A stretch of 64,000 bases of DNA. It comes from Gammaproteobacteria bacterium (GTDB lineage Bacteria; Pseudomonadota; Gammaproteobacteria; JAADJB01). The position numbers were made by a program, and so were the translations under genes. The notes beneath the pieces were generated by a model, which worked only from the letters and a program-made list of their open reading frames with translations, was not told where the DNA came from and searched no databases. Where the stretch lies: contig JAADJB010000013.1 of NCBI GenBank assembly GCA_013151035.1, forward strand, positions 19,051 to 83,050, given 5' to 3'. Shown here in pieces: positions 1 through 8,462 of the stretch. Each line of letters opens with the position of its first letter. The first letter of the stretch is position 1.

Positions 1-1
1 G

Positions 2-448
2 GGCACAGAGAATGTGGCAGCGATAGCAGGTTTTGGTAAGGCGGCAGAGTTGGCGGCTGTAGGGTTACTGGATCGGGTCGTGCAGTTGAAGGCCTTGCAG
101 ATCTATTTACGGCAACAACTGGAAACCCTGCCCGGGGTGGTAATGTTTTCGGCTGAAGCTGAATGTATCCCGAATACGGTGCAGTGTTCAGTGCTGGGCA
201 TAGAGGGTGAAACCTTGCTGATGCAACTGGATCGCGAGGGGTTTGCAGTATCCAGTGGTGCGGCCTGTAGTAGTGCTGATAGTCATCCTAGTCATGTATT
301 GATGGCTATGGGTGTGGCACAGGATCTGGCGCGAGGCGCTATTCGTATTAGTCTGGGTAAGATGAATACGGTGACGGAGATTGATCAATTTGTAGTGGCC
401 TTGAATAAGGTTATTGGGTGGAGTCAACGCATGGTGCGTGAGGCGTGA
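2..448 (+). CDS. Cysteine desulfurase (NifS/IscS-like), 5' end outside the window
   Basis: C-terminal 148 residues of a PLP-dependent cysteine desulfurase, open in frame from the first bases (GTENVAAIAGF). The conserved loop SSGAACSSADSHPSHVL carries the persulfide-forming cysteine, and it is followed by the family's usual RGAIRISLG ending. The PLP lysine half lies upstream of the window. It ends 44 bp before iscS, so two cysteine desulfurases sit in tandem at the head of the isc cluster; an iscR or cysE gene further upstream would be expected but cannot be seen. It could be a specialised sulfur donor or a redundant IscS paralogue. Family assignment is firm, separate role is unknown. Confidence 0.9.
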   Translation, partial: GTENVAAIAGFGKAAELAAVGLLDRVVQLKALQIYLRQQLETLPGVVMFSAEAECIPNTVQCSVLGIEGETLLMQLDREGFAVSSGAACSSADSHPSHVLMAMGVAQDLARGAIRISLGKMNTVTEIDQFVVALNKVIGWSQRMVREA

Positions 449-492
449 TTCCTGGTTTAATGAAGTATTGATTGTTAATGTAGGCTTTAGCT

Positions 493-1713
493 ATGAGTGT
501 TGATGTACCAATTTATCTGGATTATTCGGCGACCACCCCGGTTGATGAACGGGTGGCGAAAAAAATGGCTGCTTATCTAACCAAGGAGACTGCCTTTGGC
601 AATGCGGCATCGCGTAGCCATGTCTTTGGCTGGGATGCGGACGATGCGATTGTTGAGGGGCGCGCTGAGATTGCACGGCTGATCAATGCTGATCCCAGGG
701 AGATCGTGATTACCTCGGGTGCAACCGAGTCGGATAATTTGGCGATCAAGGGTGTGGCGCATTTTTATCGCAAAAAAGGCCGTCATATTGTGACTGTTAA
801 GACCGAGCACAAAGCTGTTCTGGATACCTGTCGGCAACTGGAACGTGAGGGTTATGATGTGACTTATCTCACGCCAGAGGATAATGGTCTGTTGGATCTG
901 GATAAGCTCAAGGCCGCCTTGCGTGATGACACGGTGCTGGTTTCTGTTATGCATGTGAATAATGAGATTGGTGTCATTCAGGATATTGAGGCGATTGGTG
1001 AGATTACGCGTGAGCGCGGTATTCTTTTTCATGTCGATGCGGCGCAGAGTGCGGGCAAGGTTGCCATTGACCTGGACAAGTTGAAGGTGGATTTGATGTC
1101 CTTCTCGGCGCACAAGATTTATGGTCCCAAGGGTATTGGTGCCTTGTATGTGCGACGTAAGCCACGCGTACGACTGGAGGCGCAAATGCATGGTGGTGGT
1201 CATGAGCGTGGTATGCGTTCAGGTACCTTGGCGACCCATCAGATTGTTGGTATGGGCGAGGCGTTTCGTATTGCTCGCCTGGAAATGGATGAAGATAATA
1301 AGCGTGTGCAGGCGCTGCGAGATCGTTTATGGGATGGGCTGAAGGATATGGAAGAGGTCTATCTGAATGGTGATCTGGAACATCGTGTTGCTGGTAATAT
1401 GAATATCAGTTTCAACCTTGTTGAAGGTGAGAGTCTGATTATGGCACTCAAGGATATCGCGGTCTCATCCGGTTCGGCCTGTACCTCATCCAGTCTGGAA
1501 CCCAGTTATGTCTTACGCGCACTGGGTCGTAATGATGAGCTGGCACATAGTTCAATTCGTTTTACTATTGGTCGTTTCACTCAACCGGAAGAAATTGATT
1601 ACACCATCAAGTTGGTACGCACCCAGGTGGAGAAGTTGCGTGAGCTTTCACCGTTATGGGATATGTTTAAGGAAGGGATTGATCTGGATAGTGTACAGTG
1701 GGCCTCGCATTAG
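493..1713 (+). CDS. iscS: Cysteine desulfurase IscS
   Basis: Takes sulfur from L-cysteine as an enzyme-bound persulfide and passes it to IscU and to tRNA-thiolation partners. At 406 residues it matches the usual IscS length. The PLP lysine is in [12 protein letters not shown] (about Lys208) and the active-site cysteine in [10 protein letters not shown] (about Cys330), two positions later than in E. coli. The C-terminus ([13 protein letters not shown]...) is the typical IscS tail that contacts IscU. It heads the iscS-iscU-iscA-hscB-hscA-fdx-iscX run, with 24 bp to iscU. All catalytic residues I looked for are present. Confidence 0.97.
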   Translation: MSVDVPIYLDYSATTPVDERVAKKMAAYLTKETAFGNAASRSHVFGWDADDAIVEGRAEIARLINADPREIVITSGATESDNLAIKGVAHFYRKKGRHIVTVKTEHKAVLDTCRQLEREGYDVTYLTPEDNGLLDLDKLKAALRDDTVLVSVMHVNNEIGVIQDIEAIGEITRERGILFHVDAAQSAGKVAIDLDKLKVDLMSFSAHKIYGPKGIGALYVRRKPRVRLEAQMHGGGHERGMRSGTLATHQIVGMGEAFRIARLEMDEDNKRVQALRDRLWDGLKDMEEVYLNGDLEHRVAGNMNISFNLVEGESLIMALKDIAVSSGSACTSSSLEPSYVLRALGRNDELAHSSIRFTIGRFTQPEEIDYTIKLVRTQVEKLRELSPLWDMFKEGIDLDSVQWASH

Positions 1714-1737
1714 GTCGCTAATTAACAGGAGAATATC

Positions 1738-2115
1738 ATGGCTTATAGTGACAAAGTTTTAGACCATTATGAAAATCCACGTAACGTGGGCACCATGGAT
1801 AAGGATGATCCTAATGTAGGTACCGGCATGGTTGGCGCACCGGCTTGTGGTGATGTGATGCGTCTGCAGATCAAAGTGAATGATGATGGCGTGATCGAAG
1901 ATGCCCGTTTCAAGACCTATGGTTGTGGATCAGCGATTGCATCAAGCTCGTTGTTAACGGAATGGGTTAAGGGTAAGACCTTAGATGAGGCGATGGAGAT
2001 CAAGAATACCGATATCGCTGAGGAATTGGCATTGCCGCCCGTGAAAGTGCATTGTTCGGTGCTGGCTGAAGATGCCATTCGTGCTGCGATTGATGATATA
2101 CAGAGCAAAAAATAA
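1738..2115 (+). CDS. iscU: Fe-S cluster scaffold IscU
   Basis: Scaffold on which [2Fe-2S] clusters are built from IscS sulfur. The three ligand cysteines are visible (Cys37 in APACGD, Cys63 in YGCGS, Cys106 in VHCSVL), as is Asp39, whose change traps clusters in the family. The LPPVK motif read by the HscA chaperone precedes Cys106. The 125 residues match the family exactly. A good Shine-Dalgarno (CAGGAG) lies 6-10 bp before the ATG. Confidence 0.98.
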   Translation: MAYSDKVLDHYENPRNVGTMDKDDPNVGTGMVGAPACGDVMRLQIKVNDDGVIEDARFKTYGCGSAIASSSLLTEWVKGKTLDEAMEIKNTDIAEELALPPVKVHCSVLAEDAIRAAIDDIQSKK

Positions 2116-2117
2116 TT

Positions 2118-2441
2118 ATGGCAATCACAATAACAGAGATGGCGGCCGCGCATATCCAGAAGTTCCTTGGTAATCGTGGCAAGGGGCTGGGTATTCGTTT
2201 GGCAGTAAAGACGAACGGTTGTTCCGGAATGGCCTATGTTATTGAATTTGTTGATGCGCTGGATGAAGTCGATCAGGTATTTGAGGGTCATGGTGTTAAG
2301 GTGATTGTTGATCCTAAGAGTCTGGTTTATCTGGAAGGCACCGAGATTGATTTTGTTAAGGAAGGCCTGAATGAAGGTTTTCAATTTAACAATCCGAATG
2401 TTAAGGATACTTGTGGTTGTGGTGAGAGTTTTAATATCTAG
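2118..2441 (+). CDS. iscA: A-type Fe-S carrier IscA
   Basis: Carrier that receives or relays Fe-S clusters and binds iron. The 107 residues contain the three invariant cysteines of A-type carriers: Cys35 (TNGCSGMAY) and the CGC pair at 99 and 101 near the C-terminus (DTCGCGESF). It begins 2 bp after the iscU stop, so it is translationally coupled to it. Downstream, the operon is interrupted by a structured repeat before hscB. Confidence 0.97.
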   Translation: MAITITEMAAAHIQKFLGNRGKGLGIRLAVKTNGCSGMAYVIEFVDALDEVDQVFEGHGVKVIVDPKSLVYLEGTEIDFVKEGLNEGFQFNNPNVKDTCGCGESFNI

Positions 2442-2464
2442 AATAATCGGTGGGTTTGAAACAT

Positions 2465-2574
2465 GAATCACGCTTCTCTACCAGAGACACGCCGTGAATA
2501 CATCCATGTAGGCTCCACGCCCGCGTCCATGCGGGCAAGGGTCTCTGATAGAGAAGCGCAATCCCTGTCTCTTG
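2465..2574 (+). repeat. Three-hairpin structured repeat, copy 1
   Basis: A 110-bp element between iscA and hscB. A basal stem is formed by CTTCTCTACCAGAGAC and GTCTCTGATAGAGAAG. Inside it are two short hairpins, TACAT-CC-ATGTA and GCCCGC-GTCCAT-GCGGGC. It differs from copy 2 (5102-5211) at only two positions and is a diverged relative of the element at 47270-47383. It happens to be open in the hscB frame. Confidence 0.9.
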
Positions 2575-2591
2575 AGTATAGGTTAGCGTTG

Positions 2592-3131
2592 ATGGATTAT
2601 TACGAGTTATTTTCCCTGGAAGTGAGTTTTGTTATTGATCGTAGTGATCTACAGGCGCGTTATCGTGATATGCAACGTGCCATGCATCCGGATCGTTTTG
2701 TCTCTGCGGGTGATCAGGAACGGCGTATTGCGATGCAGAAGTCGACGCAGATCAATGAGGCGTTCAGGATATTAAATGATCCTATGGAACGTGCGCGTTA
2801 TCTATTGGAACTTGGCGGTTATGCCTGGAGTGATGAGGCATCGACAACCCGGGATAGTGCTTTTTTGATAGAACAGATGGAGTTGCGCGAGGCGATCTCG
2901 GCGGTGCGTGATGCGGATGAGCCTTTTGATGCCTTAGGGCATATTATGGATGTGATTATTAAGGCCTTGATGGCTTATGAGCAGGAATTGGTCGTATTGT
3001 TTTCTGGTGATACAAAGGAAACAATGGGCAATATTGCTGATATTATTAAGAAGATGCAGTTTTTCCGCAGGCTTGAGCAAGAGGGTTTTGAGCTGGAGGC
3101 GGAGTTGGAAGATATAGAGGCGGGTGCGTAA
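2592..3131 (+). CDS. hscB: Fe-S co-chaperone HscB (J-type)
   Basis: J-domain protein that brings IscU to HscA and stimulates its ATPase. Starting at ATG 2592 the protein is 179 residues, begins MDYYELFSLEVSF as the family does, and carries the HPD motif (MHPDRF). The frame stays open back to an ATG at 2463, but those 43 extra residues are translated from the inserted repeat at 2465-2574 and resemble no HscB, so the longer start is rejected. The C-terminal three-helix IscU-binding part is present. A weak AGG lies about 10 bp before the chosen start. Confidence 0.93.
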   Translation: MDYYELFSLEVSFVIDRSDLQARYRDMQRAMHPDRFVSAGDQERRIAMQKSTQINEAFRILNDPMERARYLLELGGYAWSDEASTTRDSAFLIEQMELREAISAVRDADEPFDALGHIMDVIIKALMAYEQELVVLFSGDTKETMGNIADIIKKMQFFRRLEQEGFELEAELEDIEAGA

Positions 3132-3199
3132 GTGAGGGGTTTAAGGCAGGCAAGTCATATCTCTTGCAGTCTACTGATCGTTGACGGGATAGTCGTTTA

Positions 3200-5071
3200 A
3201 TGGCTTTATTACAAATAGCAGAACCGGGTCAGGCGACGGTTGCACATGAGCATCGTCTGGCAGTCGGTATTGATCTGGGTACGACTAATTCTCTGGTTGC
3301 CTCGGTGCGTAGTGGTGTCGCTGATACGCTAGCGGATGCCGACGGTCGGCATCTATTACCATCGGTTGTTCATTATCAGGAAGACGTTGCGCCCGTTGTT
3401 GGTTCTGCGGCAAAACAGTGGGTTACCAAAGATCCGTTAAATACCATTGTCTCGGTGAAACGTCTGATGGGACGTGGTGTAGAAGATTTGGCGCAGTTGG
3501 ATAAACATTTGACTTATCAATTTTCCGATGTCGAATCCTCGGTACCACGGATTCATACGGCGGCAGGTGATGTGAGTGCTATTGAAGTCTCTGCTGAGAT
3601 CCTGTTAAACCTGAAGAGACGTGCGCAACAGACATTGGGTGGTGACTTGCAAGGGGCTGTCATTACAGTGCCAGCCTACTTTGATGATGCCCAGCGCCAA
3701 GCCACACGGGATGCAGCAAAACTGGCGGGTTTGAATGTATTGCGCTTATTAAATGAACCGACTGCAGCGGCTATTGCCTATGGGCTGGATCGTAATGCAG
3801 AGGGTATTATCGCGGTCTATGATCTGGGTGGTGGCACCTTTGATATATCAATATTAAACCTGAATAAGGGTGTGTTTGAGGTTTTGGCAACCGGTGGTGA
3901 TACCGCTCTTGGTGGTGATGATATGGATCTGGCCATCGCGCACTGGATGATTGCGCAAGCTGGGTTAGAGGATGCACTGGATCATCATTTAATGCGGCGG
4001 GTGATCCATGATGCCTGTGTGGCGAAGGAGCAGTTAACTGAGCAGGACGTGGTGATGGTATCCATTGATGCGGCTGATGCCGGTTCCTGGCAGGGAGAAC
4101 TGAGGCGAGCACAGCTAGGTGAATTGATTGATGGGTTGATTCGTTCAACCTTGAAGACCTGCCGACAGGCATTGCGTGATGCGGGTATACGCGCTGGTCA
4201 GGTGGACGATGTGGTGCTGGTGGGTGGTTCAACACGGGTGCTAGAGGTGCGTGATCGGGTGTCTGAGTTCTTTTCTACAACCCCAAAGGCGGATATTGAT
4301 CCGGACAAGGTAGTAGCGATTGGTGCGGGTGTGCAGGCGGATATCCTGGTCGGTAATAAACCGGATGATGATATGCTACTGCTGGATGTGATTCCGCTTT
4401 CTCTGGGTATTGAAACTATGGGTGGTTTGGTGGAACGTATTATTCCACGTAACACCACGATACCGGTTGCCAGGGCGCAGGAATTCACCACCTTTAAGGA
4501 TGGGCAGACGGCATTGGCGGTTCACATTTTGCAGGGTGAACGCGATCTGGTCTCAGATTGCCGTTCACTGGCACGTTTTGAGTTGCGTGATATCCCGCCG
4601 ATGGTTGCCGGTGCTGCGCGCATACAAGTCACTTTGCAGGTCGATGCTGATGGTTTATTGAGTGTGCGTGCGTGTGAAGAGACCAGTGGCGTGCAGGCGC
4701 ATGTGGAGGTGAAACCCTCTTATGGTCTGTCGGATAATGAGATAGAGACCATGCTGAGAGATTCGATGGATCATGCTCAGGATGATATTGTTGCGCGTCG
4801 TTTGCGTGAGCAACAAGTTGATGCGGATCGCGTGCTGGAAGCGATTCATGCGGCTCTGCAGCAAGATGGTGAACGTTATTTATCTGTTGAGGAACGCGAG
4901 TTGATTGATCAGGCGGTTGCTGGGCTGGCGGGTGTTGTTCAGGGTGATGATCATGTTGCGATTAAGGCGGCTATTGCGGGTCTGGAAAAGGTGAGTGCGG
5001 ACTATGTGGAACGGCGGATGAATGCGAGTATACAGCAGGCGATGTCGGGGCATAAGGTTGATGAGTTTTAG
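3200..5071 (+). CDS. hscA: Fe-S specialised Hsp70 chaperone HscA
   Basis: Hsp70-class ATPase that, with HscB, releases clusters from IscU by binding its LPPVK motif. The 623 residues contain the nucleotide-binding domain signatures [25 protein letters not shown] and VLVGGSTRV, then a substrate-binding domain beginning near the conserved [14 protein letters not shown]. Length matches E. coli HscA (616). A 68-bp gap separates it from hscB; the second copy of the structured repeat lies just downstream. Confidence 0.97.
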   Translation: MALLQIAEPGQATVAHEHRLAVGIDLGTTNSLVASVRSGVADTLADADGRHLLPSVVHYQEDVAPVVGSAAKQWVTKDPLNTIVSVKRLMGRGVEDLAQLDKHLTYQFSDVESSVPRIHTAAGDVSAIEVSAEILLNLKRRAQQTLGGDLQGAVITVPAYFDDAQRQATRDAAKLAGLNVLRLLNEPTAAAIAYGLDRNAEGIIAVYDLGGGTFDISILNLNKGVFEVLATGGDTALGGDDMDLAIAHWMIAQAGLEDALDHHLMRRVIHDACVAKEQLTEQDVVMVSIDAADAGSWQGELRRAQLGELIDGLIRSTLKTCRQALRDAGIRAGQVDDVVLVGGSTRVLEVRDRVSEFFSTTPKADIDPDKVVAIGAGVQADILVGNKPDDDMLLLDVIPLSLGIETMGGLVERIIPRNTTIPVARAQEFTTFKDGQTALAVHILQGERDLVSDCRSLARFELRDIPPMVAGAARIQVTLQVDADGLLSVRACEETSGVQAHVEVKPSYGLSDNEIETMLRDSMDHAQDDIVARRLREQQVDADRVLEAIHAALQQDGERYLSVEERELIDQAVAGLAGVVQGDDHVAIKAAIAGLEKVSADYVERRMNASIQQAMSGHKVDEF

Positions 5072-5101
5072 GATAAAATATGCTTGGTAAGTTCGAGGCA
5101 G

Positions 5102-5211
5102 GAATCATGCTTCTCTACCAGAGACACGCCGTGAATACATCCCTGTAGGCTCCACGCCCGCGTCCATGCGGGCAAGGGTCTCTGATAGAGAAGCGCAATC
5201 CCTGTCTCTTG
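5102..5211 (+). repeat. Three-hairpin structured repeat, copy 2
   Basis: Same orientation as copy 1 at 2465-2574 and about 98% identical to it (two differences in 110 bp). The two copies therefore flank hscB-hscA as direct repeats. It contains the basal stem CTTCTCTACCAGAGAC / GTCTCTGATAGAGAAG and two inner hairpins (TACA-TCCC-TGTA, GCCCGC-GTCCAT-GCGGGC). Located between the hscA stop and fdx. Confidence 0.9.
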
Positions 5212-5278
5212 CGGGGCAGTAATGATTTGTAATATATAATAGGTTCCTTAAGATTTGATAATTGAAGAGTAGTGAGTT

Positions 5279-5614
5279 ATGCCACAGATAATTTTTTTAC
5301 CACATGAAGAGATCTGCCCGGAAGGGATGGTATTGGAGGTTGAGCCGGGTGCTACGATCTGCGATGTTGCGAATCAAAACGGGGTTGATATTGAGCATGC
5401 CTGTGAGAAGTCCTGTGCCTGCACCACCTGTCATGTCTATATCAGGGAAGGTGCGGCCTCGTTGAATCCTGCTGAAGAGGAAGAAGATGACCTGCTGGAT
5501 AAGGCATGGGGTCTGGACCCGGATTCACGCTTGAGTTGTCAGACTGTGATTGGTGACCATGACCTAGTGGTCGAGATTCCAAAGTATACGATCAATATGG
5601 TTAAGGAAAATTAG
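5279..5614 (+). CDS. fdx: ISC-type [2Fe-2S] ferredoxin
   Basis: Adrenodoxin-type ferredoxin supplying electrons for cluster assembly. The 111 residues carry cluster ligands Cys42, Cys48, Cys51 (ACEKSCACTTC) and Cys87 (RLSCQTV), the same spacing as E. coli Fdx, with the extra Cys46 typical of the ISC group. The acidic stretch EEEEDDLLDKAWGLD is the family hallmark. It follows hscA after 207 bp that are mostly repeat. Confidence 0.97.
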   Translation: MPQIIFLPHEEICPEGMVLEVEPGATICDVANQNGVDIEHACEKSCACTTCHVYIREGAASLNPAEEEEDDLLDKAWGLDPDSRLSCQTVIGDHDLVVEIPKYTINMVKEN

Positions 5615-5686
5615 GTGCGTAATACGCACCCTACCCGTCATCTCCACGCAGGTGAGCAACCCTCGGTAGGGTGCGCAATGCGCACC
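5614..5686. repeat. Pair of REP-like palindromes (GGTGCGT...ACGCACC)
   Basis: Two inverted copies of the window's commonest palindrome: GGTGCGTAATACGCACC followed by CTACC at 5614-5635, and GGTAGGGTGCGCAATGCGCACC in the opposite sense at 5665-5686, separated by about 29 bp. The pair could fold into a larger hairpin. It begins right at the fdx stop and may stabilise or end the transcript. Confidence 0.85.
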
Positions 5687-5724
5687 AATATAATCATTAA
5701 TGATACGAGTAAAGGTGTAATAAA

Positions 5725-5919
5725 ATGAAGTGGAATGATACGCTTGATATTGCTATCGAATTAGAAGATACACACCCTGATGTCGATCCACGATATGTTC
5801 GTTTTACTGACCTGCATAGCTGGGTATGTGCGTTAGATGGTTTTGATGATGATCCTGAGCGTTCGGGGGAGAAGTTGTTGGAGGCGATTCAGATGGCGTG
5901 GATTGAGGAACACGATTAA
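5725..5919 (+). CDS. iscX: IscX, Fe-S assembly modulator
   Basis: Small acidic protein (64 residues) that binds IscS and modulates cluster assembly; last gene of the isc operon. It begins MKWNDTLDIAIELEDTHPD and ends EAIQMAWIEEHD, the recognisable IscX pattern, and length is exact for the family. It is separated from fdx by a REP pair, so it may be made at a lower level than the upstream genes. Confidence 0.95.
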   Translation: MKWNDTLDIAIELEDTHPDVDPRYVRFTDLHSWVCALDGFDDDPERSGEKLLEAIQMAWIEEHD

Positions 5920-6167
5920 TTAGCCAGGCCTTAAATAGAGCTTTGGTGGAAAGAACTCCGACATTCTGTAAGAATTTTTTACATAAAAACGGTTTTTATT
6001 TAATGGGTATTTATTAACTCATTGAATTTGATGTAAAAACAATATCTGGCATGATTATCGCTAGTACTACATTGTATTTAGAAATATAAGACCTGAATGT
6101 AATCGGTGCTAAATCGTCCTTAGGGGCGTTAAGTTAGCGTTGGAATCACAGCTCGGAGGAAATTATA

Positions 6168-7196
6168 ATGAATCGACCTTATCTATCGCAACAAATCGGA
6201 ATATTTCTGCTTTTTATCATCAGTTTGATGTTGGCACTACCCTCTCATGCAATGACTAAGTCTGAGTTGGTTGGCTACATCGCGGGTGATGCCAACTTGT
6301 CAAAGGCGGATGCTAAACGGGCGCTTGAGGGTTTTGTTACCAGTACGACCAGTTCCTTGAATAAGGGGAGTAGAGTTCAGTTGATCGGTTTTGGAACCTT
6401 CAGTATATCCTCTCGTGCCGCACGCACCGGTCGTAACCCACAGACGGGTATGTCACTTGTCGCCAAGTATGGGGCCGGGGTTAGAGCGACTATGACTGAG
6501 ACAGAAGATGGTCGTGCTGAATTTTTGATACGACTGAGTCGAGGATATTTGCGTACCCATGATCAGATACATCTTGTGCCTGTCACCGCTGGTGCTCGTG
6601 CTCGTGTGGCTGCGGCGGATTCAGGTATGCCGGATGAGTATATCTTTGAGCTACCATCGAATATGGGTAACACGGTTCGTAGACGTTTAACCTTGCGCTT
6701 TGATATGCCTATGGCTGCACTGCGGGGTACAGCGGGTATGGATGGTAGAACACCTTTGTTTGATGGTGCGGATGCTTTATTGAATTATCTGCCAATTATG
6801 CGTAATGATGTGTATCAGAGCTCGGTTGTTGGTGGTGATCTTGAAGAAGCCGCCGATGCACTCGATTTTTGTAGTGATGCCTTTGTTGATCTGGAAGCAA
6901 ATGCGGTTGCTATGCCATTTGGTCATGTCACGGTGTTAAAGGCCATGTCGGCACAGACCGGTTTAACAGAAGACCAGGCCGATGACTTTATTAATACCAT
7001 TATGGGTTATGGTGGTAACGATCCGATTGTCAGGAAGAAACCAGGTAGAACCATGGTGGGCTTTGGTAGCTTCAGTATATCCAAGCGTGCCGCTCGTGTT
7101 GGTCGTAATCCACAGACGGGTAAGGAAATCCAGATTAAGGCCAAGAATGTAGTGAAATTCAAGGCGGGTTCTGATCTCTCTGGCAAGGTTAATTAA
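6168..7196 (+). CDS. Exported protein with two HU/IHF-type DNA-binding domains
   Basis: The 342-residue product starts with a classical signal peptide (MNRPYL..., hydrophobic core about 10-24, cleavage after PSHA at 28). The mature protein begins with MTKSELVGYIAGDANLSKAD, which aligns with the first residue of a normal HU. HU domain 1 covers about residues 29-110 with the DNA-intercalating arm ARTGRNPQTG (RNPQTG at 89-94). HU domain 2 covers about 250-342 with ARVGRNPQTGKEI (RNPQTG at 313-318). About 135 residues of unrecognised sequence lie between them. A strong GGAGGA ribosome site precedes the ATG. Standing alone between iscX and rlmN, it could bind extracellular or periplasmic DNA; that role is inference. 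Confidence 0.85.
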   Translation: MNRPYLSQQIGIFLLFIISLMLALPSHAMTKSELVGYIAGDANLSKADAKRALEGFVTSTTSSLNKGSRVQLIGFGTFSISSRAARTGRNPQTGMSLVAKYGAGVRATMTETEDGRAEFLIRLSRGYLRTHDQIHLVPVTAGARARVAAADSGMPDEYIFELPSNMGNTVRRRLTLRFDMPMAALRGTAGMDGRTPLFDGADALLNYLPIMRNDVYQSSVVGGDLEEAADALDFCSDAFVDLEANAVAMPFGHVTVLKAMSAQTGLTEDQADDFINTIMGYGGNDPIVRKKPGRTMVGFGSFSISKRAARVGRNPQTGKEIQIKAKNVVKFKAGSDLSGKVN

Positions 7197-7208
7197 GACG
7201 TTGTCTGT

Positions 7209-7253
7209 GGTGCGTGGTACGCACCTTACCGTCATCCCCGCGTAGGCGGGGAT
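7209..7253. repeat. REP-like palindrome plus GTCATCC..GCGTAGGC repeat
   Basis: GGTGCGTGGTACGCACC at 7209 onward, followed directly by GTCATCCCCGCGTAGGCGGG (to 7253), whose CCCCGC and GCGGGG can pair. The second motif recurs at 29069-29137 and 52045-52070, often beside the first. Located just after the double-HU gene. Confidence 0.8.
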
Positions 7254-7307
7254 TTATCTCCATTTCCCTCTCTTTTTCCGTTAAAATACCCTTTTTGGAA
7301 TCAATAA

Positions 7308-7332
7308 GGGGATAGACCTCAGGTCTGTCCCC
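7308..7332. repeat. GGGGA..AGACCT / AGGTCTGTCCCC palindrome
   Basis: Near-perfect palindrome GGGGATAGACCT-C-AGGTCTGTCCCC ending 5 bp before the first possible rlmN start. The same motif occurs at 49167-49191 between hinT and rsgA. Lying where a ribosome site would be expected, it bears on the rlmN start choice. Confidence 0.75.
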
Positions 7333-7337
7333 GGTCA

Positions 7338-8462
7338 TTGGGCAATCTTGCGTTGGAAGAAATAAAGAAAATTAATTTGCTGGATCTTGATCGTCAGGGT
7401 CTGGAGCATTTTTTTGCTGAACGGAGCGAAAAGTCATTTCGTGCCACTCAGTTAATGAAATGGGTCTATCAAATGGGAGTGGATGATTTTCAGCTGATGA
7501 CCAATATGAGTAAGGTGTTGCGAACCGCGCTGGAGCAAGATGCCGAGATTCGTCTGCCTGAGGTGACGGTTGATCAACTGTCGGATGATGGCTCGCGTAA
7601 GTGGTTGTTGCGTCTGGCTGATGGCAACAGTATTGAAATGGTCTATATCCCAGAGCGTGAACGCGGAACGCTGTGTGTCTCTTCACAGGTGGGTTGTGCT
7701 CTTAATTGCAGTTTTTGTTCCACTGCCCAACAGGGTTTTAATCGTAATTTATCAACCGGCGATATCATCGCTCAGGTGTTAGTGGCAGAGCGTATGTTGC
7801 GTGAACCGGGCAGTGATCGACGTGCAGTCACCAATGTGGTCATGATGGGTATGGGTGAGCCATTATTGAATTTTGATAATGTGGTGAGTGCCATGCGTTT
7901 AATGCTGGATGATTTTGCCTTTGGTCTGTCCAAACGACGGGTTACCCTGAGTTCATCCGGGGTAGTGCCCGCACTGGATCAGCTAAAGCAGGCCTGTAAT
8001 GTCAGTCTGGCAATATCGTTACATGCAAGTAATGATGCCCTGCGTGATGAATTAGTGCCGATCAATAAAAAATACCCTATCAAGGAGTTGTTGGCAGCCT
8101 GTAAGCGTTATGTTCAGGATGAACCGCGCCGTCGGGTAACCTTCGAATATGTCATGCTCAAGGGTGTGAATGACAGTGATCAGGATGCCCGGGCACTGGT
8201 GAAGGTGTTGCGGGGTGTGCCTGCTAAGGTTAATTTGATCCCGTTTAATCCCTTTGATAAAACCCGTTATCAGTGTAGTTCGGCGCAACGTATCCTTGCC
8301 TTCAGGGATATCCTGATTAAGGCGGGAATGAATACCATGACACGCAAGACACGGGGGGATGATATCGATGCCGCCTGTGGTCAGTTAGCCGGAAAGTTTC
8401 ATGACCGAACGCGTAGAAGTGCACGTGTGGAGCAGGGTTCCAGTGAGGTGGTTTTGTCATGA
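7338..8462 (+). CDS. rlmN: Dual-specificity 23S rRNA/tRNA adenine-C2 methyltransferase RlmN
   Basis: Radical-SAM enzyme that methylates A2503 of 23S rRNA and A37 of some tRNAs at C2. The cluster motif CALNCSFC (C-x3-C-x2-C), the [12 protein letters not shown] motif, the HASND stretch and the C-terminal cysteine of [10 protein letters not shown] that carries the methyl group are present; length 374 is normal. The start shown is a TTG five bases after a palindromic repeat with no clear ribosome site; TTG 7353 is an equally plausible start, giving a few residues less. Its stop overlaps pilW. Confidence 0.95.
   Translation: MGNLALEEIKKINLLDLDRQGLEHFFAERSEKSFRATQLMKWVYQMGVDDFQLMTNMSKVLRTALEQDAEIRLPEVTVDQLSDDGSRKWLLRLADGNSIEMVYIPERERGTLCVSSQVGCALNCSFCSTAQQGFNRNLSTGDIIAQVLVAERMLREPGSDRRAVTNVVMMGMGEPLLNFDNVVSAMRLMLDDFAFGLSKRRVTLSSSGVVPALDQLKQACNVSLAISLHASNDALRDELVPINKKYPIKELLAACKRYVQDEPRRRVTFEYVMLKGVNDSDQDARALVKVLRGVPAKVNLIPFNPFDKTRYQCSSAQRILAFRDILIKAGMNTMTRKTRGDDIDAACGQLAGKFHDRTRRSARVEQGSSEVVLS

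Noticed and set aside
577..1203. Long antisense frame in iscS (208 residues)
   Set aside because: Shadow of a conserved gene; no domain and no ribosome site.
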